Shown here: positions 45,101 to 51,073 of the stretch, piece by piece | How positions within the stretch are numbered: the stretch's first letter is position 1 | Layout: each line of letters begins with the position of its first letter | Virus record (IMG/VR): IMGVR_UViG_3300024221_000018 | Coordinates: 1 to 51,073 of that record | Length of the DNA stretch: 51,073 nucleotides | Source: a virus | Reading direction: 5' to 3' (one strand) | Notes under the pieces: model-generated | The model's database searches: none | The model's input: only the letters and a program-made list of their open reading frames with translations | Told to the model about the DNA's origin: nothing | Translations under genes and position numbers: made by a program

Positions 45101-46934
45101 TATGATTCAGAGGTGTAGAGATGACTGGATACTTTTCATCATTCGTTCCAAACTCATATACAGTACTCTGTTTTCTTGACTCTAAGAGTGGTGCAGCACT
45201 GTTCATCATATTTGCAGGATCATAAAAGTATCCTTCAGTATTTGCACCAGTTATTTCGGATTGAGTTATGAACTTATATTTAACATATGGTCCTTCCCCA
45301 CCAAGAGTAACACCATCAGTCTGCCATTTAAAAGGTAGGAAATTACTATTCCAATCTACTTTATTATAAGGATTGATAGCGTCTCTTACTACAGAGGATA
45401 CACTGACATCTTCTGGATCTTCGTACCCCCAATCTGCATCAGCAGTATTCAACCCAGGTACATAACTTTTAATACTACTTAACTCTCCTGTTACTGAGTA
45501 AGAGTTACCATTATTATATGCTGGGTTACCACTTATGTTATTGTCCACCAAAGAGTTACCAAAACGGTATGCTCTTGCGTGAAACTTCAAAGTATCATTT
45601 TTAGGTGCAGAGATATTCCCTACTATAAGTCTATTGTCTTTGTAACTGAGTGTTTTTGCTTTTTCAAAAGGAACACCAAATATCTTATACTCTGTATCAG
45701 ACAAACTAAAAGAACTTTCCTCTCCTGTATGTGTAATGACAATTGAGTTAGAAGAAGGTATTTCCAATGACTCAAAGACATTAATCTCTGGAGTAGACTC
45801 AGCTGCCCCATAGTATAATGATATTAATTCTATAGTATCGTAAGTACTATCAATATCTTTAATAGATACAGATACACTCTTAGTGGTAACAGTTGAAGGA
45901 TTTGTTCCAGAGTATTCTCCCAATTGACTCCATTCTGTTCCTGACTCACTATTAAGTAATACATTGATAAGTCTACTTGCTGGAGACACTTTAGATTGTG
46001 CTCCTGTAGAACTTGACAATCTATATGCATATTGATAGATACCTGCTTTCAAAGTACCGCCCGAATTAATTGAATTTAATACTGGTCTTGAGAAATCGAT
46101 TGAAGGAGTAAGACTTAGAAATGCAGGATCGACACCTAAACTTGTACTTATGGAAGCTACATTTAAAGCTCTTACATTGTTATGGTTATCTGTGAAATAA
46201 GTTCTTTGAATCTCTTCGTTCTCATAACGAGCTACCATCTCGATCGGATGTTCTGTAGAGAATCCTATGTCATCATGGGTATATCTAATTTCAATACTAT
46301 ATGTATCAAATACTTTGTCGTAAGTTGCTACCCATACTTGCCCATTTCCGCCTTTTTTTGAGGTATCATTTGTAGTACAGATTATTAATTGATCTCTTAT
46401 TTCAGTATATCCTATGATTTGTAAGTCTGTTTGACGAGTCGCAAATTGAGTGCCTATTGTGTAGTTAGATTGTCCAAGAGAATTCACGGATAGTATAGCT
46501 GCATTCTCTGAATAAACAGATACAGAATTTGCTGATGTTCGAACTACTTTGATTCCCATTATAGACAAAGCAGATGTAGGATCGTTTGCAACATCCATTA
46601 CCTGATTAAAATAGTCTTCAAACCCACCAGATATTAATTGGAAAGCCTCTGTTATAACGCCTGCCGCAGTTTCTACTGTAAAGTTATCAGTTACACCTGC
46701 TATTGGTGCAGCTACACCTACAATAGGTGAAACCTTAAACACACTTGGGGATGTAGGGATAGTCAACTCAAGAGTGTTACCTTTTACATTTGCTAAGGCT
46801 CCTCCAGAATCTTCTCCATCATCACTTAGTCTGAAGTTCCGAGCATCTCGATATGACGTAGGTTTAAGCCTATCCTTACTAATAGATTTATTCATTCCTT
46901 CTTCAAAGGAATTTGTCTGCATCTTTCTTCCCAT
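42144..46934 (-). CDS. tail muzzle / stabilisation protein, 1596 aa
   Basis: The N-terminus (NSFEEGMNKSISKDRLKPTSYRDARNFRLSDDGEDSGGALANVKGN) has the pattern GMNKDI...L....Y.dA.N.R......G...N..GN that I recall from large tail proteins of Crassvirales and other Bacteroidota phages. The protein is beta-rich throughout, with fibronectin-like segments (YAYRLSSSTGAQSKVSPAS) and a conserved block FQDHGCGYLLINPRGSITGGPAG near residues 1160-1180. In crAss-like virions this protein forms the outer, host-facing end of the short tail. The size and the order ring proteins-muzzle-cargo support the call. It has no signal peptide. Confidence 0.8.
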   Translation of the reverse strand: MGRKMQTNSFEEGMNKSISKDRLKPTSYRDARNFRLSDDGEDSGGALANVKGNTLELTIPTSPSVFKVSPIVGVAAPIAGVTDNFTVETAAGVITEAFQLISGGFEDYFNQVMDVANDPTSALSIMGIKVVRTSANSVSVYSENAAILSVNSLGQSNYTIGTQFATRQTDLQIIGYTEIRDQLIICTTNDTSKKGGNGQVWVATYDKVFDTYSIEIRYTHDDIGFSTEHPIEMVARYENEEIQRTYFTDNHNNVRALNVASISTSLGVDPAFLSLTPSIDFSRPVLNSINSGGTLKAGIYQYAYRLSSSTGAQSKVSPASRLINVLLNSESGTEWSQLGEYSGTNPSTVTTKSVSVSIKDIDSTYDTIELISLYYGAAESTPEINVFESLEIPSSNSIVITHTGEESSFSLSDTEYKIFGVPFEKAKTLSYKDNRLIVGNISAPKNDTLKFHARAYRFGNSLVDNNISGNPAYNNGNSYSVTGELSSIKSYVPGLNTADADWGYEDPEDVSVSSVVRDAINPYNKVDWNSNFLPFKWQTDGVTLGGEGPYVKYKFITQSEITGANTEGYFYDPANMMNSAAPLLESRKQSTVYEFGTNDEKYPVISTPLNHKSPFVNVIFRGYSPGEVYRFGIVLYDLAGNPGFVNWIGDIKFPERWEMRRNLRAYGNYPWGETIAGGPYVGGADMLKSVSDSLGDRVELNQLGLEFDIEIPANLLDSISGYEIVRVKREVSDRTKLAQGIAHQLCQVESDDNLYLFPRKGGNLLRWNVSGPMVEGRKDAYPDYDDLTLYPADAKKSLVIYSPELQFFNTVGSSLGDRIRVDGTFTEIIEEDLTINNTMLNCGVSEPTKIVIHPGTENGYGDPTDGDQVRSNGKKTIPLEFTREIQPGAVLSAIPTLSPTVQFTNSTPPTADMSNSEEQVDGGLCLFVTLGGGVELFLPGNTSTQSGGLNGRPMLVTYERELLDQYGGNTQAARANNVYQSTGGFIQKESGSSALNTFSVFGGDVYHAQYDFTRVDGKEPIDPVTYTSRDGVVVPLVSTFNTTLRNGRHFLNKAKPDGSYPPASDITYAHDTYEAESLYSREDDFISFIGRPVGVPLLETFDNRIYASRGKINGEVIDNWRQFDAFLYKDVEGSLGPVNRLINHNDMIFFFQDHGCGYLLINPRGSITGGPAGSLQIGFGDVLHDFEYISTDIGCFHQWVPISTNTNLMFIDSYHKQMYSIKGKQLVPVSMQAGMNPWFFDKLVGNLLTNDNPLINKGIHSTWSTRFNEVWFTFLNRQPISLCKASARYTFQAFPSDNIMTNALKVSKTCLGILSISIGNYVEINVEGVDQSILISETTSDTDFVYIRMSVGSFIGSDAIFNGAVDATGIIDQDLYGKYLGETALLFDVQIMEIVEETIVYNEAYEVFTGFYDHAPTIYLNDGVNILSPNPINSEALYRHNKGKYGEFYGNIFNSTLQLIINDGKGITKVFDNFGYYTEVFSNDSNPIQIDQETFSRIRCNTTYQNTDWVSIVPKNNIRRVDREWQSAIARNAVLNSFGATPVDIDIFNPVNLDKNREFKDRLRDKIMIADFEFDNINDRRFLLHYLKTFYRFSAR

Positions 46935-46940
46935 GTCTTT

Positions 46941-47693
46941 TTATTTAAGTCTTTTTATTTCTCTTATACTGTTTCCTGAAAAAAACGTATCATGTTGATT
47001 TATCATAGGTTTTAAACGTACCCAAGAATTTTTAAAGTTTTCTACTTTATCTACGTTAGGCATCATCGCAGCACTTGCTGCTCCTCTTACGTAGAATAAC
47101 CAATTACGTTCTGAATCTCTATACACAGCTTCATTAAGATTTCCTTTACGCCATTCTTTTCTATCCATCATAAATTGACAATAGAACTTTAACGCCTTAT
47201 CAAAATACACATTATCTGGAACCATTGGGTATCCATCCTCATCCACTTGTATAGCTTTATATGCCATAACAATAGTTCCTGATTCAAACGAAGTAGCGAT
47301 ACAACCATTTTGTATGTAATAATGAGACATGTTACCAGTACCATTGTCAGAAAGTTGTGGAAAATTTTCATCGTCTATATCTTGTGAGTTTAAATAGTTT
47401 GTATTTAATCCTGATTCTGAAGGTCCTGGGCCCATCGTAGAACCCATTAACTGTAATGGAAAACCATTATACGAAATCTGCATTACATGGTGAAAATCAT
47501 ACGGTAAAGGATGATTATGATTTGTAATGTCAATTTCTACAAATCTATCTACATATTGTGTTGCAGCACCAATTAATTCTAATGCTTCAGCACACCATTC
47601 AATAATATCCCATACCTCTAAATCTTGAGGAGAGTCAAAATCTCTGTATAGTCCATCTACTATACCTTTCACACTTTTATGTTGATAAATCAT
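46941..47693 (-). CDS. tail ring/connector protein, 250 aa
   Basis: The helical start (SVKGIVDGLYRDFDSPQDLEVWDIIEWCAEALELIG) followed by a beta-rich middle and IVMAYKAIQVDEDGYPMVPDNVYFDKALKFYCQFMM is the plan of short-tail adaptor/ring proteins such as T7 gp11 and crAss ring proteins. It would sit between portal and muzzle. It is the gene immediately before the muzzle gene (6-base gap), supporting joint assembly. Confidence 0.72.
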   Translation of the reverse strand: MIYQHKSVKGIVDGLYRDFDSPQDLEVWDIIEWCAEALELIGAATQYVDRFVEIDITNHNHPLPYDFHHVMQISYNGFPLQLMGSTMGPGPSESGLNTNYLNSQDIDDENFPQLSDNGTGNMSHYYIQNGCIATSFESGTIVMAYKAIQVDEDGYPMVPDNVYFDKALKFYCQFMMDRKEWRKGNLNEAVYRDSERNWLFYVRGAASAAMMPNVDKVENFKNSWVRLKPMINQHDTFFSGNSIREIKRLK

Positions 47694-47704
47694 ACTCTAT
47701 GTAT

Positions 47705-48148
47705 TTATTCGTAATAATCTACTTCTCTAAACTCATCTTTTAACAAAGCTGCTAATTGACGTTTGTTTTTTCTGGCTGCTGTAAAACTATACATACTTTT
47801 GTTTATAAAAGTAGCGTTTTTCTTTTTCCAATAAAATCTAAAGTTAAATGAATTAGTATGATCATTCATGTGATATACTTTTTGACCTAACTCTTTTGTT
47901 TTTTTCCAGTCAGGCTTCATGTTCTTAGGTTTAAAATAAGTTTTACTTTTTTTAATTCTAATTGAACCTAACCTATAAGGCATTTCAAATTCAAATGCTT
48001 CGAATAATATAAGCTCCATTACTCTCTGATTAAAACTCTTTACTACTGCAGAGTATGTTTTAAAGTCAGAAGCTGTATCTCCATATGCTTCTTTATAAAG
48101 CAAATAAGCGTCTTTTAATGTTTTTGTGTCTGTAAATACGTTTGCCAT
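47705..48148 (-). CDS. tail/head-completion protein, 147 aa
   Basis: A basic 147-aa protein with helical N-terminus (TLKDAYLLYKEAYGDTASDFKTYSAVVKSFNQRVMELILFEAFEF), a beta-like middle and a C-terminal segment FYWKKKNATFINKSMYSFTAARKNKRQLAALL that I associate with conserved Crassvirales structural genes beside ring proteins. DNA binding is also possible from its charge. The ATG overlaps the stop of the upstream gene (TAATG). Exact role in the tail is not known. Confidence 0.65.
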   Translation of the reverse strand: MANVFTDTKTLKDAYLLYKEAYGDTASDFKTYSAVVKSFNQRVMELILFEAFEFEMPYRLGSIRIKKSKTYFKPKNMKPDWKKTKELGQKVYHMNDHTNSFNFRFYWKKKNATFINKSMYSFTAARKNKRQLAALLKDEFREVDYYE

Positions 48149-48834
48149 TATTTAGTGTCTTGTGTTGGTCCTGATATAGCATTGTTATTTGTATCTTCTG
48201 GAGCTTGAAGTAATATTCCCATACGTTTTACCAACATTTCAGTAATCCTACCCGCCATCTCTAATGTTATAGGAAAAGAACTATCCCATGTGTAACATTC
48301 TTCTGGAGCACATTTTTGACATTCTGTTATATCTTCAGGATCTTCTAATAAAGCTGATATTTGTAACGTAGAAGCACTTTCTCCTACTAAATACATATAT
48401 TCACCCTTAATATACCAACGTCTATCATTTTTAGTGTACTTACTGTGTTTGTGCCATTGTTGTCTATGGAAAGATGTTTGTGTGTAACTTGTACCACTTG
48501 TTAAAGACATAACAGCTATCACACCGTTTTTATGCCCTCTCTGTATAGTCACAGGCATTTTACATTTACTTCTATAAACTTTATCATCACATGAAGGATA
48601 ACATCCTGGATCAATAGAAGCGTCTATTTCTTCAAACTCCATTACAAAATGCTGAATCCAAGAGTCATGTATTTTTCCTTTTTGGGAAAACTCTTGTCTG
48701 ATAAGTTGAGCCCTTACTTGTGTTATCCAGTAAGCTACTTGTCTATCTGATGGTTTTGTGTCGTCTGATTGAACTCCACCTGTTACCAGGTTTTTCAAAT
48801 CAAACACCATTTTATTCATTGTTACAGCACCCAT
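48148..48834 (-). CDS. tail ring protein, 228 aa
   Basis: The N-terminus has the segment DTKPSDRQVAYWITQVRAQLIRQE (about residues 25-48), the pattern SeRQv.fWI...RA.LIRQ seen in ring proteins of Bacteroidota short-tailed phages. The middle is beta-rich with four cysteines near CYPSCDD and SKC, and CQKCAPEEC near 190 could bind metal or form disulfides. Start at MGAVTMNKM (48834); MNKM at 48819 is the alternative. It follows the hairpin terminator at 48857-48892 and begins the ring-muzzle-cargo block. Confidence 0.7.
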   Translation of the reverse strand: MGAVTMNKMVFDLKNLVTGGVQSDDTKPSDRQVAYWITQVRAQLIRQEFSQKGKIHDSWIQHFVMEFEEIDASIDPGCYPSCDDKVYRSKCKMPVTIQRGHKNGVIAVMSLTSGTSYTQTSFHRQQWHKHSKYTKNDRRWYIKGEYMYLVGESASTLQISALLEDPEDITECQKCAPEECYTWDSSFPITLEMAGRITEMLVKRMGILLQAPEDTNNNAISGPTQDTK

Positions 48835-48856
48835 AGTGTTTATATTTTTCTTTAAT

Positions 48857-48892
48857 AAAAAAGGAGGATTAACAAGTAGCTATCCTCCTTTT
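48857..48892 (-). terminator. intrinsic terminator before the ring-muzzle block
   Basis: On the minus strand AAAAGGAGGAT (48892-48882) pairs perfectly with ATCCTCCTTTT (48869-48859), 12-base loop, followed by a run of six T. It lies 34 bases after the 104-aa gene and 23 bases before the ring gene. The A-rich 5' flank could also let it work on the other strand. Confidence 0.85.
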
Positions 48893-48925
48893 AATCTTTT
48901 AAAAGTACCTCTCTCTATAAAAGAC

Positions 48926-49240
48926 TTACGCTTCTCCTTCTAAAAATTTGAACGCTTGACCTACGATTAACGGAAGGTAAATATGTCCGATAAGTTTTTT
49001 TAACAATGTTACATCTTCTACCTTTAAATCTATAACCTCTTTAGCGTTATAAATATCCTGGGACAAATTGTATCTTCTTGCTTTTTCCTCACCACTCATT
49101 TCATCATTTTCTCCAGGTGTTAACAATGCTGTTATGCAAATGTCTTTTAAGTTCATTTTAGAACTTTCTGGATTCTTAGGATCTGCTGGTATCGATTTAC
49201 CATCCAAAGTTTTAAATTCTTTTACTAAATTTACTTTCAT
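48926..49240 (-). CDS. hypothetical protein, 104 aa, separate transcription unit
   Basis: A family of about 100-aa proteins with this layout (MKVNL..EF.TLDGK.I at the start, NL......LL, then KEVIDLKVEDVTLLKKLIGHIYLPLIVGQAFKFLE) is common beside structural genes of Bacteroidota phages; I recall the pattern but not a proven function. Chaperone or small structural roles are possible. A TATATTTG element lies 26 bases upstream and a strong terminator 34 bases downstream, so the gene seems to be expressed alone, possibly at a different level from its neighbours. Confidence 0.72.
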   Translation of the reverse strand: MKVNLVKEFKTLDGKSIPADPKNPESSKMNLKDICITALLTPGENDEMSGEEKARRYNLSQDIYNAKEVIDLKVEDVTLLKKLIGHIYLPLIVGQAFKFLEGEA

Positions 49241-49265
49241 TTCTCTCTCTTTTAAACTATTTATA

Positions 49266-49273
49266 CAAATATA
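49266..49273 (-). promoter_or_regulatory. candidate Bacteroidota-type -7 element (TATATTTG)
   Basis: On the minus strand TATATTTG matches TAnnTTTG and lies just after the stop of the 236-aa gene, 26 bases before the 104-aa ATG. The leader that follows is A/T-rich with GAGAGAG near the start. No clear -33 element was seen. Confidence 0.45.
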
Positions 49274-49274
49274 A

Positions 49275-49985
49275 TTAATTTTTATACGCTAATTCCATAA
49301 ATAACCCATTTATTCTATCAAAAGTTTCAGTGCTATGTCCTATAACATCATCTAACTCAAATGCTATAACTTCATATACTGCTAATAATAATTGAAAATT
49401 ATTTTCATAAAAGTCACACGCAAAAATACTTTCAACTCTTTTATTGTATCTATCAATAGTAGAAGATCTTATACCATGAAATTTATTTATAACTTGTTTA
49501 GCTTGATCCTTGGTTAATCCTTCATTTATAAATCTTTCTAATAAATCTTTATTTAAAGAATAATTACATTCTTGTAATGATGTAACTATTAAATGTTTTA
49601 ATGATACTCTTGACAATTCATTAGTAGCATTGTAACATACTTTTAACATAGATACTTTTGTATTTTCAAGCAGTATATTTAAAAAATCTATAAAAAATTC
49701 TGATTTAGATGTGTCTAACTTTCCATGTGTGTAAAAATCAAATCTGGATCCTTTAGAGTTTTCTAATTCTAAAAACAAATCATGTTGTTCTAAATCTGAT
49801 ATTTTATACTTAAATTTTTCTTTTCCTTTAAAAGAATGTATTATAGCTGGTATGTTTACTTTTTCTATAAACCTTCCAATTGATTTTCGTGTATAATATA
49901 TAAAAATAGCACTAATAATTACAATTCCTAAAACCCATTGATTGCTTATATATGTAATTGTTTCTCCAAATAAATCTGTTAACAT
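49275..49985 (-). CDS. one-pass membrane protein, 236 aa
   Basis: A single hydrophobic segment WVLGIVIISAIFIYYT (about residues 17-33) follows a short polar N-terminus. The rest (about 200 residues) is soluble, helical and charged. The charge around the segment (RKSIGR after it) predicts the N-terminus outside and the large domain in the cytoplasm. No family is recognised. Lysis-related (holin or inner spanin), virion or host-interaction roles are possible; a lone N-terminal segment with a large cytoplasmic helical domain does not fit a classical holin. Confidence 0.7.
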   Translation of the reverse strand: MLTDLFGETITYISNQWVLGIVIISAIFIYYTRKSIGRFIEKVNIPAIIHSFKGKEKFKYKISDLEQHDLFLELENSKGSRFDFYTHGKLDTSKSEFFIDFLNILLENTKVSMLKVCYNATNELSRVSLKHLIVTSLQECNYSLNKDLLERFINEGLTKDQAKQVINKFHGIRSSTIDRYNKRVESIFACDFYENNFQLLLAVYEVIAFELDDVIGHSTETFDRINGLFMELAYKN

Positions 49986-50009
49986 GAGAGTGTGTTTTAA
50001 TAAAAATTT

Positions 50010-50161
50010 TCAATCCTTAAAAGTACGTATTAAATTCAAATTTACTTTTAAAAAACTCTTTTTTATGCATTTATTTATTACATCCTCTGGAGTAAGATCA
50101 TAATAATTTTGAAAGTTATAAATCCAAGCTCTCTACATGCTATTATATCTCCTGTTCTCAT
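50010..50161 (-). pseudogene. small gene with apparent 2-base frameshift (49 aa if repaired)
   Basis: From ATG 50161 the frame reads MRTGDIIACR and then, in frame, runs to TAA after 27 codons. If one AG of the AGAGAG repeat (about 50128-50133) is removed, the frame continues as AWIYNFQNYYDLTPEDVINK...and stops at TGA 50010-50012. The repaired sequence has clearly better coding character than the in-frame end. It fills most of the otherwise empty 198-base gap. It may be a decayed gene, an assembly error, or a programmed shift at AGAGAG. Confidence 0.5.
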
Positions 50162-50183
50162 GGTACTTTATTTAATTGGATTT

Positions 50184-50414
50184 TTACGGTATTAGCTGAT
50201 TAATAGTAGCGTCACCTTTATAAACTTTGTTTTCTAAAATTGATGCTAATGTAAAATTAGTTAAATAAGAATTAACAATACTGTCCATTTGCTGTTTAGT
50301 TTCCAAAATATCTTCATACAAAAATGTTAAAGTTTGCTGATTGTGTTTTACATCATAAACAATCTTTGTTCCTTTTGTATTTAATTCGTTTTCTAATCCT
50401 GTGAAGTCTTCCAT
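50184..50414 (-). CDS. hypothetical protein, 76 aa
   Basis: An acidic helical protein with heptad-like pattern in the middle (LTFLYEDILETKQQMDSIVNSYL), so a short coiled coil is likely. No signal or membrane segment. No family is recognised. It is separated by 4 bases from the fibre-like gene upstream and may be a chaperone or small tail part coupled to it. Confidence 0.65.
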   Translation of the reverse strand: MEDFTGLENELNTKGTKIVYDVKHNQQTLTFLYEDILETKQQMDSIVNSYLTNFTLASILENKVYKGDATINQLIP

Positions 50415-50418
50415 AATA

Positions 50419-51060
50419 TTAATAATTAAATTTCAAATGTGGTCTTAAATTTTGTCTGCTCAATGAAGTTGGTAAAGAACCATCTGAATAGTCAAAACCC
50501 CCTTTTTGGTTACTTGCTAAAGTGGAATCTGTGTCCCAAAAAGGATAATTACTTAAGTCGTATGATCCTTGATTATTAATCCACATTACAACAACACTAT
50601 CTGTACCATTATAACAAAAATTATCTGTAAAGTCTAAGTTTTTCCAACCTGAAGAGGCTGTTTGATACCAACTGCCGTCTAATACTGTTGTTTCGTCATT
50701 TACAATAAGTGAACCATTTGCACCTACTAAGCTTAAATTATTTCCACTACCCAAAGTGTTTATAGTACCTGGCAAAGTTATTTGAGACGTATGATAAATC
50801 TTTATAGTTTGATTAAGCTGTGTTATTCCACTCGGTTCTGTGTATGCTTTAGAAAGCTGTAAGCCTGTAAATTGCTTTGCGTTACCAAGCTCAAAAGCAC
50901 TCATTATCCATATACCTAATGAATATCTGTAATAACCACTATAAGGCGTATAAGAATTAACTGAACCTGAACCACTCAAAACAGTATAATTAGTTCCAAC
51001 AATAGGCGCACAGGATTCGACCTGTGCGCTTGATAAAATTCCATGAGTAGATAAAATCAT
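50419..51060 (-). CDS. fibre/adhesin-like structural protein, 213 aa
   Basis: The N-terminus MILSTHGILSSA resembles the start of structural proteins I recall in Bacteroidota phages. The rest is beta-rich and Ser/Thr/Gly/Asn-rich. The segment YTPYSGYYRYSLGIWIMSAFELGNAKQFTGLQLSKAY, and later WYQTASSGWKNLDFTDNFCYNGTDSVVVMWINN, read like the beta-sandwich seen in secreted Bacteroidota proteins (PY...y..s..q.iy...EL....g.I..i.f). A surface-exposed virion role such as head fibre or host adhesin is the best guess. It is the most upstream gene of the minus-strand block in the window. Confidence 0.68.
   Translation of the reverse strand: MILSTHGILSSAQVESCAPIVGTNYTVLSGSGSVNSYTPYSGYYRYSLGIWIMSAFELGNAKQFTGLQLSKAYTEPSGITQLNQTIKIYHTSQITLPGTINTLGSGNNLSLVGANGSLIVNDETTVLDGSWYQTASSGWKNLDFTDNFCYNGTDSVVVMWINNQGSYDLSNYPFWDTDSTLASNQKGGFDYSDGSLPTSLSRQNLRPHLKFNY
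51004..51031. repeat. strong hairpin near the start of the fibre-like gene
   Basis: GCGCACAGG (51006-51014) and CCTGTGCGC (51021-51029) are perfect complements around the loop ATTCGA, extended by a G-T and an A-T pair to 51004-51031. It starts about 30 bases after the ATG of the minus-strand gene and is GC-rich against an AT-rich background. It might limit early translation; it codes for AQVESCAP in the reading frame. Confidence 0.6.
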
Positions 51061-51073
51061 TTTTTTTTATTGT

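Noticed and set aside
51004-51031. Hairpin with TCGAAT loop as a tRNA T-arm or attachment site
   Set aside because: The loop has six rather than seven bases, no tRNA body is present, and it encodes the fibre-like protein. No integrase is seen in the window.
1-51073. CRISPR arrays, insertion sequences, integrase, tRNA genes
   Set aside because: No regularly spaced repeats, transposase motifs, recombinase motifs or cloverleafs were seen on either strand; all gaps are under about 200 bases.

Overview
The window is a 51-kb piece of an AT-rich tailed-phage genome. The best fit is a crAss-like phage (Crassvirales) or close relative infecting a Bacteroidota host. Four things point that way: a compact replication block facing a block of very large, oppositely oriented virion genes; a giant virion protein with the phage RNA polymerase signature GSDYDVDK; a run of tail-ring, muzzle and cargo-type proteins in Crassvirales order; and Bacteroidota-like expression signals (A/T-rich leaders, mostly no Shine-Dalgarno, a few TAnnTTTG promoter elements). 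Capsid, portal, terminase, integrase and tRNA genes are not in the window. The standard genetic code fits, with TAA, TGA and TAG all used as stops.

Left arm (1-17.4 kb, plus strand): tightly packed, often overlapping early/middle genes. First come nucleotide-metabolism genes (the end of a ThyX-type thymidylate synthase, a dNMP kinase, a MazG-like pyrophosphohydrolase) and small unknowns, including a 42-aa lipoprotein. The replication and recombination set follows: family A DNA polymerase with 3'-5' exonuclease, SF2 helicase, DnaB-type helicase, Sak4/RecA-like ATPase, SSB-like protein with a DDDMPF tail, TOPRIM primase, RusA-like resolvase and a separate FEN-type 5' nuclease. The arm ends with a MoxR-type AAA+ ATPase, a von Willebrand A-like partner and two small genes, and stops at a convergent hairpin terminator near 17.37 kb.

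Right arm (17.4-51 kb, minus strand, read from high to low coordinates): a fibre/adhesin-like protein, a small unknown, an apparently frameshifted small gene, a one-pass membrane protein, and a 104-aa protein that appears to be its own transcription unit. Then come three putative tail ring/connector proteins, a 1596-aa muzzle/stabilisation protein, a 1194-aa glycine-motif virion protein, a 981-aa helical cargo-type protein, an NlpC/P60 peptidase, a 4413-aa polyvalent virion protein (membrane-active N-terminus, zincin, RNA polymerase core, embedded P-loop kinase-like domain) and a 1314-aa polyvalent protein starting with an ADP-ribosyltransferase-like domain. By analogy with known Crassvirales the large proteins would be packaged and ejected with the DNA, the polymerase then transcribing early genes; here that is inference.

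Most worth checking: (i) an A9 run at the end of the 981-aa gene whose -1 frame stays open into the NlpC/P60 gene, which has no ATG of its own, implying a roughly 1268-aa cargo-lysin fusion by slippage; (ii) a P-loop kinase-like domain embedded about 20 residues after the RNA polymerase catalytic DxDxD; (iii) an outer-membrane-barrel-like patch within repeated GG motifs in the 1194-aa virion protein; (iv) a 12-bp perfect inverted repeat around a promoter-like element just before the giant gene. Residue positions are counted from the translated sequence; family calls come from motif recognition, not database searches.
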